DNA from: a virus
Length of the DNA: 37,079 bases
Virus record (IMG/VR): IMGVR_UViG_3300032087_002697
Location: 1-37,079 of that record
Direction: 5' to 3' (one strand)
Shown: positions 35,754 through 37,079 of the stretch, piece by piece
How positions within the stretch are numbered: the first letter of the stretch is position 1
How the letters are laid out: each line of letters starts with the position of its first letter
The notes under the pieces: model-generated
Databases searched by the model: none
Seen by the model: the letters and a program-made list of their open reading frames with translations, nothing else
What the model was told of the DNA's origin: nothing
Program-made: the position numbers and the translations under genes

Positions 35754-36243
35754 TCTTCGCTCTCCTGAAATTATCTTTCATTTGAAGATATGCCTTATCC
35801 TCTCTCGCCAACTTCCACATCTCTCGGAAAATGATAGCCGACTCTGCCTTGTCGCAAGTCATTGCGTCAGGCTCTTGTGGCAAAACTGTGCCGTCTGCCG
35901 CATACTTCTTGCCGTCTCGATGGTTAGCATAGCGACGGGCGCGGGTAAAGCCCATGTGAAGGAACTTCTTGGCCATGTCTGCCCCTACAAAGTCGCCCTC
36001 TGCCAGAAAATTAAGAAACATAGAATAAATTTTCTGTGATGATACTTCGGCTTCCTCAGGGGTCTTGAAGCGCCAATGGGCACAAATCTCCGATTTGTAT
36101 GGCTCGCAGATAAGAACACCTTGTTGCCCTCTGCCAATGTTATATAGATGTGGATTCTCTCGGTAATCTACTTCTGGATTCCACGTGTGAAAATACTCCT
36201 GCATTTGAAGCTTTTCAATGTTTGCGTCATGTAATCGTCCCAA
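35740..36243 (-). CDS. DUF4385 family protein
   Basis: 167 residues from a TTG at 36243 (AGGGGG 6-8 nt upstream); a TTG 18 nt earlier has no such site. Hallmarks of DUF4385: VDYRENPHLYNIGRGQQGVL, CEPYKSEICAHWRFKTPEEA, FVGADMAKKFLHMGFTRARR, YANHRDGKKY, IFREMWKLAREDKAYLQMK. The family is found in bacteria and large phages and has no known function. The promoter at 36269-36297 lies just upstream. Confidence 0.85.
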   Translation of the reverse strand: MGRLHDANIEKLQMQEYFHTWNPEVDYRENPHLYNIGRGQQGVLICEPYKSEICAHWRFKTPEEAEVSSQKIYSMFLNFLAEGDFVGADMAKKFLHMGFTRARRYANHRDGKKYAADGTVLPQEPDAMTCDKAESAIIFREMWKLAREDKAYLQMKDNFRRAKNESR

Positions 36244-36254
36244 AATACCCCCTG

Positions 36255-36371
36255 TTAACAATTATAAAAATATAACCCGATTGCGATCAGAATGCAAGTA
36301 TTAATTATCGCTTGTTTTATTACCCCGGCTACTGTGTAAGCTAGGATCTTGTTTTTTATCGCTTGTTTCAC
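36255..36371 (-). CDS. small membrane protein (38 aa)
   Basis: 38 residues from a GTG that overlaps the preceding TAG by one base, with AAAGG 8 nt upstream. It has a basic N-terminus (MKQAIKNKI) then a hydrophobic segment (IINTCILIAIGLYFYNC). It fills the gap between two clear genes and holds the next promoter in its 3' half, so it may instead be only leader DNA. Confidence 0.45.
   Translation of the reverse strand: MKQAIKNKILAYTVAGVIKQAIINTCILIAIGLYFYNC
36269..36297 (-). promoter_or_regulatory. sigma70-like promoter, TTGCAT-17-TATATT
   Basis: -35 TTGCAT (36297-36292), 17-nt spacer, -10 TATATT (36274-36269), upstream of the DUF4385 gene. Confidence 0.6.
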
Positions 36372-36601
36372 TACTCAGCCTTTACTTTCTTTAGCCATGT
36401 ATGGTCCAAGGGCCAATCAATAATCTGGCCCTCTGTTGTCACGCCTTTTACATTAAGGTAAAAATTGTTACTCGGTGGAGGGTTGCAACTAAGCGTCATG
36501 TCATACATTATGATGATAGAGCCTTTTGGAACCTTCGCGCCGCTCGTATCTTGACCCTTTTTCAAAACTTTGAAACGGTCGCCTTTTTTGTATGGGCTCA
36601 T
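36371..36601 (-). CDS. small SH3-like hypothetical protein (76 aa)
   Basis: 76 residues: SPYKKGDRFKVLKKGQDTSG, KVPKGSIIIMYDM, then NNFYLNVKGVTTEGQIIDWP, ending HTWLKKVKAE. The spacing of strands suggests a small beta-barrel like those at 1731-1907 and 35562-35753. Its ATG overlaps the upstream stop (ATGA). Function unknown. Confidence 0.65.
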   Translation of the reverse strand: MSPYKKGDRFKVLKKGQDTSGAKVPKGSIIIMYDMTLSCNPPPSNNFYLNVKGVTTEGQIIDWPLDHTWLKKVKAE

Positions 36602-36825
36602 TCTTTGTTCTCCTCTCGGAATACGCCTTTCTCTTCTATCAACAATTTAGCTTCAAACATCTCGCTCAATATTCTCCAAGGCTTTGGTGCTGCCTTCTGA
36701 ACTGTCGTCTTAAAGTACGACTTGAGCCATCTATCGTGTGCCCAGCGTCCCAGCCAAGAAGAATTCTCAAGTCTGGGAACTACCACCACACCAGACTCCG
36801 TTCTAAGAAACAGAGTCTTTTTCAT
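36598..36825 (-). CDS. hypothetical protein (75 aa)
   Basis: 75 residues from the ATG at 36825, inside the end of thyX (23-nt overlap). Sequence landmarks: MKKTLFLRTESGVVVVPRLE, SWLGRWAHDRWLKSYFK, ILSEMFEAKLLIEEKGVF. It is basic in the middle with several Trp. No family recognised. Confidence 0.6.
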   Translation of the reverse strand: MKKTLFLRTESGVVVVPRLENSSWLGRWAHDRWLKSYFKTTVQKAAPKPWRILSEMFEAKLLIEEKGVFREENKE

Positions 36826-37079
36826 TCTTTGCTCTTCGGTAAGCCCCAACCGCAGCAGGCCATAGCCCTTCTGCAATTTCCAAGCAAGCCTCTGCTACTT
36901 TCTGAATTTCCCATTGTGCCCCTTCATGTGTACGGAGGTCAATGAACTTCAACAGATTAGACAATGAGACTGTGCCGTAATAGGTCGTATACATGTTCTG
37001 CGGCAGAACACCACGGGCTTGCTCTCGGCAGACACCCGACGATAGCAAGGTTTCAAAAAGTTTAAAAGATTGCTCGTGA
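36803..37079 (-). CDS. thyX: flavin-dependent thymidylate synthase ThyX (3' part; cut by window edge)
   Basis: The last 92 codons are in the window. The frame is open to the edge (in-frame HEQSFKLFETLLSSGVCRE), and the N-terminal part with the RHRxxSxN motif must lie beyond it. ThyX C-terminal landmarks are CREQARGVLPQNMYTTYYGT, SNLLKFIDLRTHEGAQWEIQ, and LWPAAVGAYRR. The enzyme methylates dUMP to dTMP using methylene-tetrahydrofolate and FAD/NADPH, following dUTPase (26967-27428) in the same pathway. Confidence 0.93.
   Translation of the reverse strand, partial: HEQSFKLFETLLSSGVCREQARGVLPQNMYTTYYGTVSLSNLLKFIDLRTHEGAQWEIQKVAEACLEIAEGLWPAAVGAYRRAKNEKDSVS

Noticed and set aside
1-37079. CRISPR array, insertion sequence, integrase or attachment site
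   Set aside because: No regularly spaced repeats, transposase or recombinase genes are visible; the tandem repeats seen are leader-coding DNA, promoter elements and the acidic repeats of one protein.

Overview
The window looks like part of a large, strictly lytic tailed phage genome, probably a marine T4-like (myovirus-type) phage. About 65 protein genes are packed almost end to end on the minus strand, with TAATG, ATGA and GTGA stop/start overlaps. The recognisable genes form a phage set: a PHP/family-C DNA polymerase III alpha subunit, a phage GroEL, UV-damage endonuclease, dUTPase, a short IMP dehydrogenase/GMP reductase, ThyX, glutaredoxin, a peptidoglycan amidase and a ClpP-like protease. 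Many other genes belong to families I recognise from cyanophage, pelagiphage and related marine phage genomes without a known function. No ribosomal, cell-division or other host genes are present. No terminase, portal, major capsid or tail genes lie in this window, so host and morphology remain inferences.

Layout, reading the window left to right (transcription runs right to left). Positions 1-4400: a tRNA-Leu(UAA), three intergenic candidate structured RNAs, small accessory proteins, three near-identical sigma70-type promoters each preceded by a conserved repeat, and the only plus-strand gene, an HNH homing endonuclease that ends inside a tRNA-like fragment. Positions 4400-16900: a coupled gene array in which at least twelve otherwise unrelated proteins begin with one of two short amphipathic leaders (MKLLLENW.. 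or MKITKSQL..). The cargo behind the leaders includes a nucleotidyltransferase, a HAD phosphatase, a NUDIX hydrolase, a Cys-rich protein and a membrane protein. A three-module basic protein and a 906-residue protein lie in the same array. Positions 17000-20450: a GroEL operon with a strong promoter, ending in a sugar-isomerase-type cupin and a terminator. Positions 20490-25480: a nuclease-like protein, endolysin, ClpP-like protease, membrane protein and an acidic low-complexity protein. Positions 25480-28700: nucleotide metabolism and DNA repair. Positions 28750-32400: DNA polymerase. Positions 32370-37079: conserved marine-phage genes, an intramembrane protease, glutaredoxin, DUF4385 and the 3' part of thyX, cut by the window edge.

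The most interesting system is the leader array. By analogy with T4, whose internal proteins carry an N-terminal capsid-targeting sequence removed by the head protease, I infer that these leaders mark proteins for packaging inside the head and injection with the DNA. The window would then encode a modular set of injected effectors, with the acidic protein and the ClpP-like protease as possible core and processing partners. The second is a pair of homologous structured RNAs (124-275 and 1321-1499), with a third possible relative at 2014-2135. They share a long closing helix, compensated hairpins and a conserved loop-to-3' pairing, and I cannot assign them to a known class.
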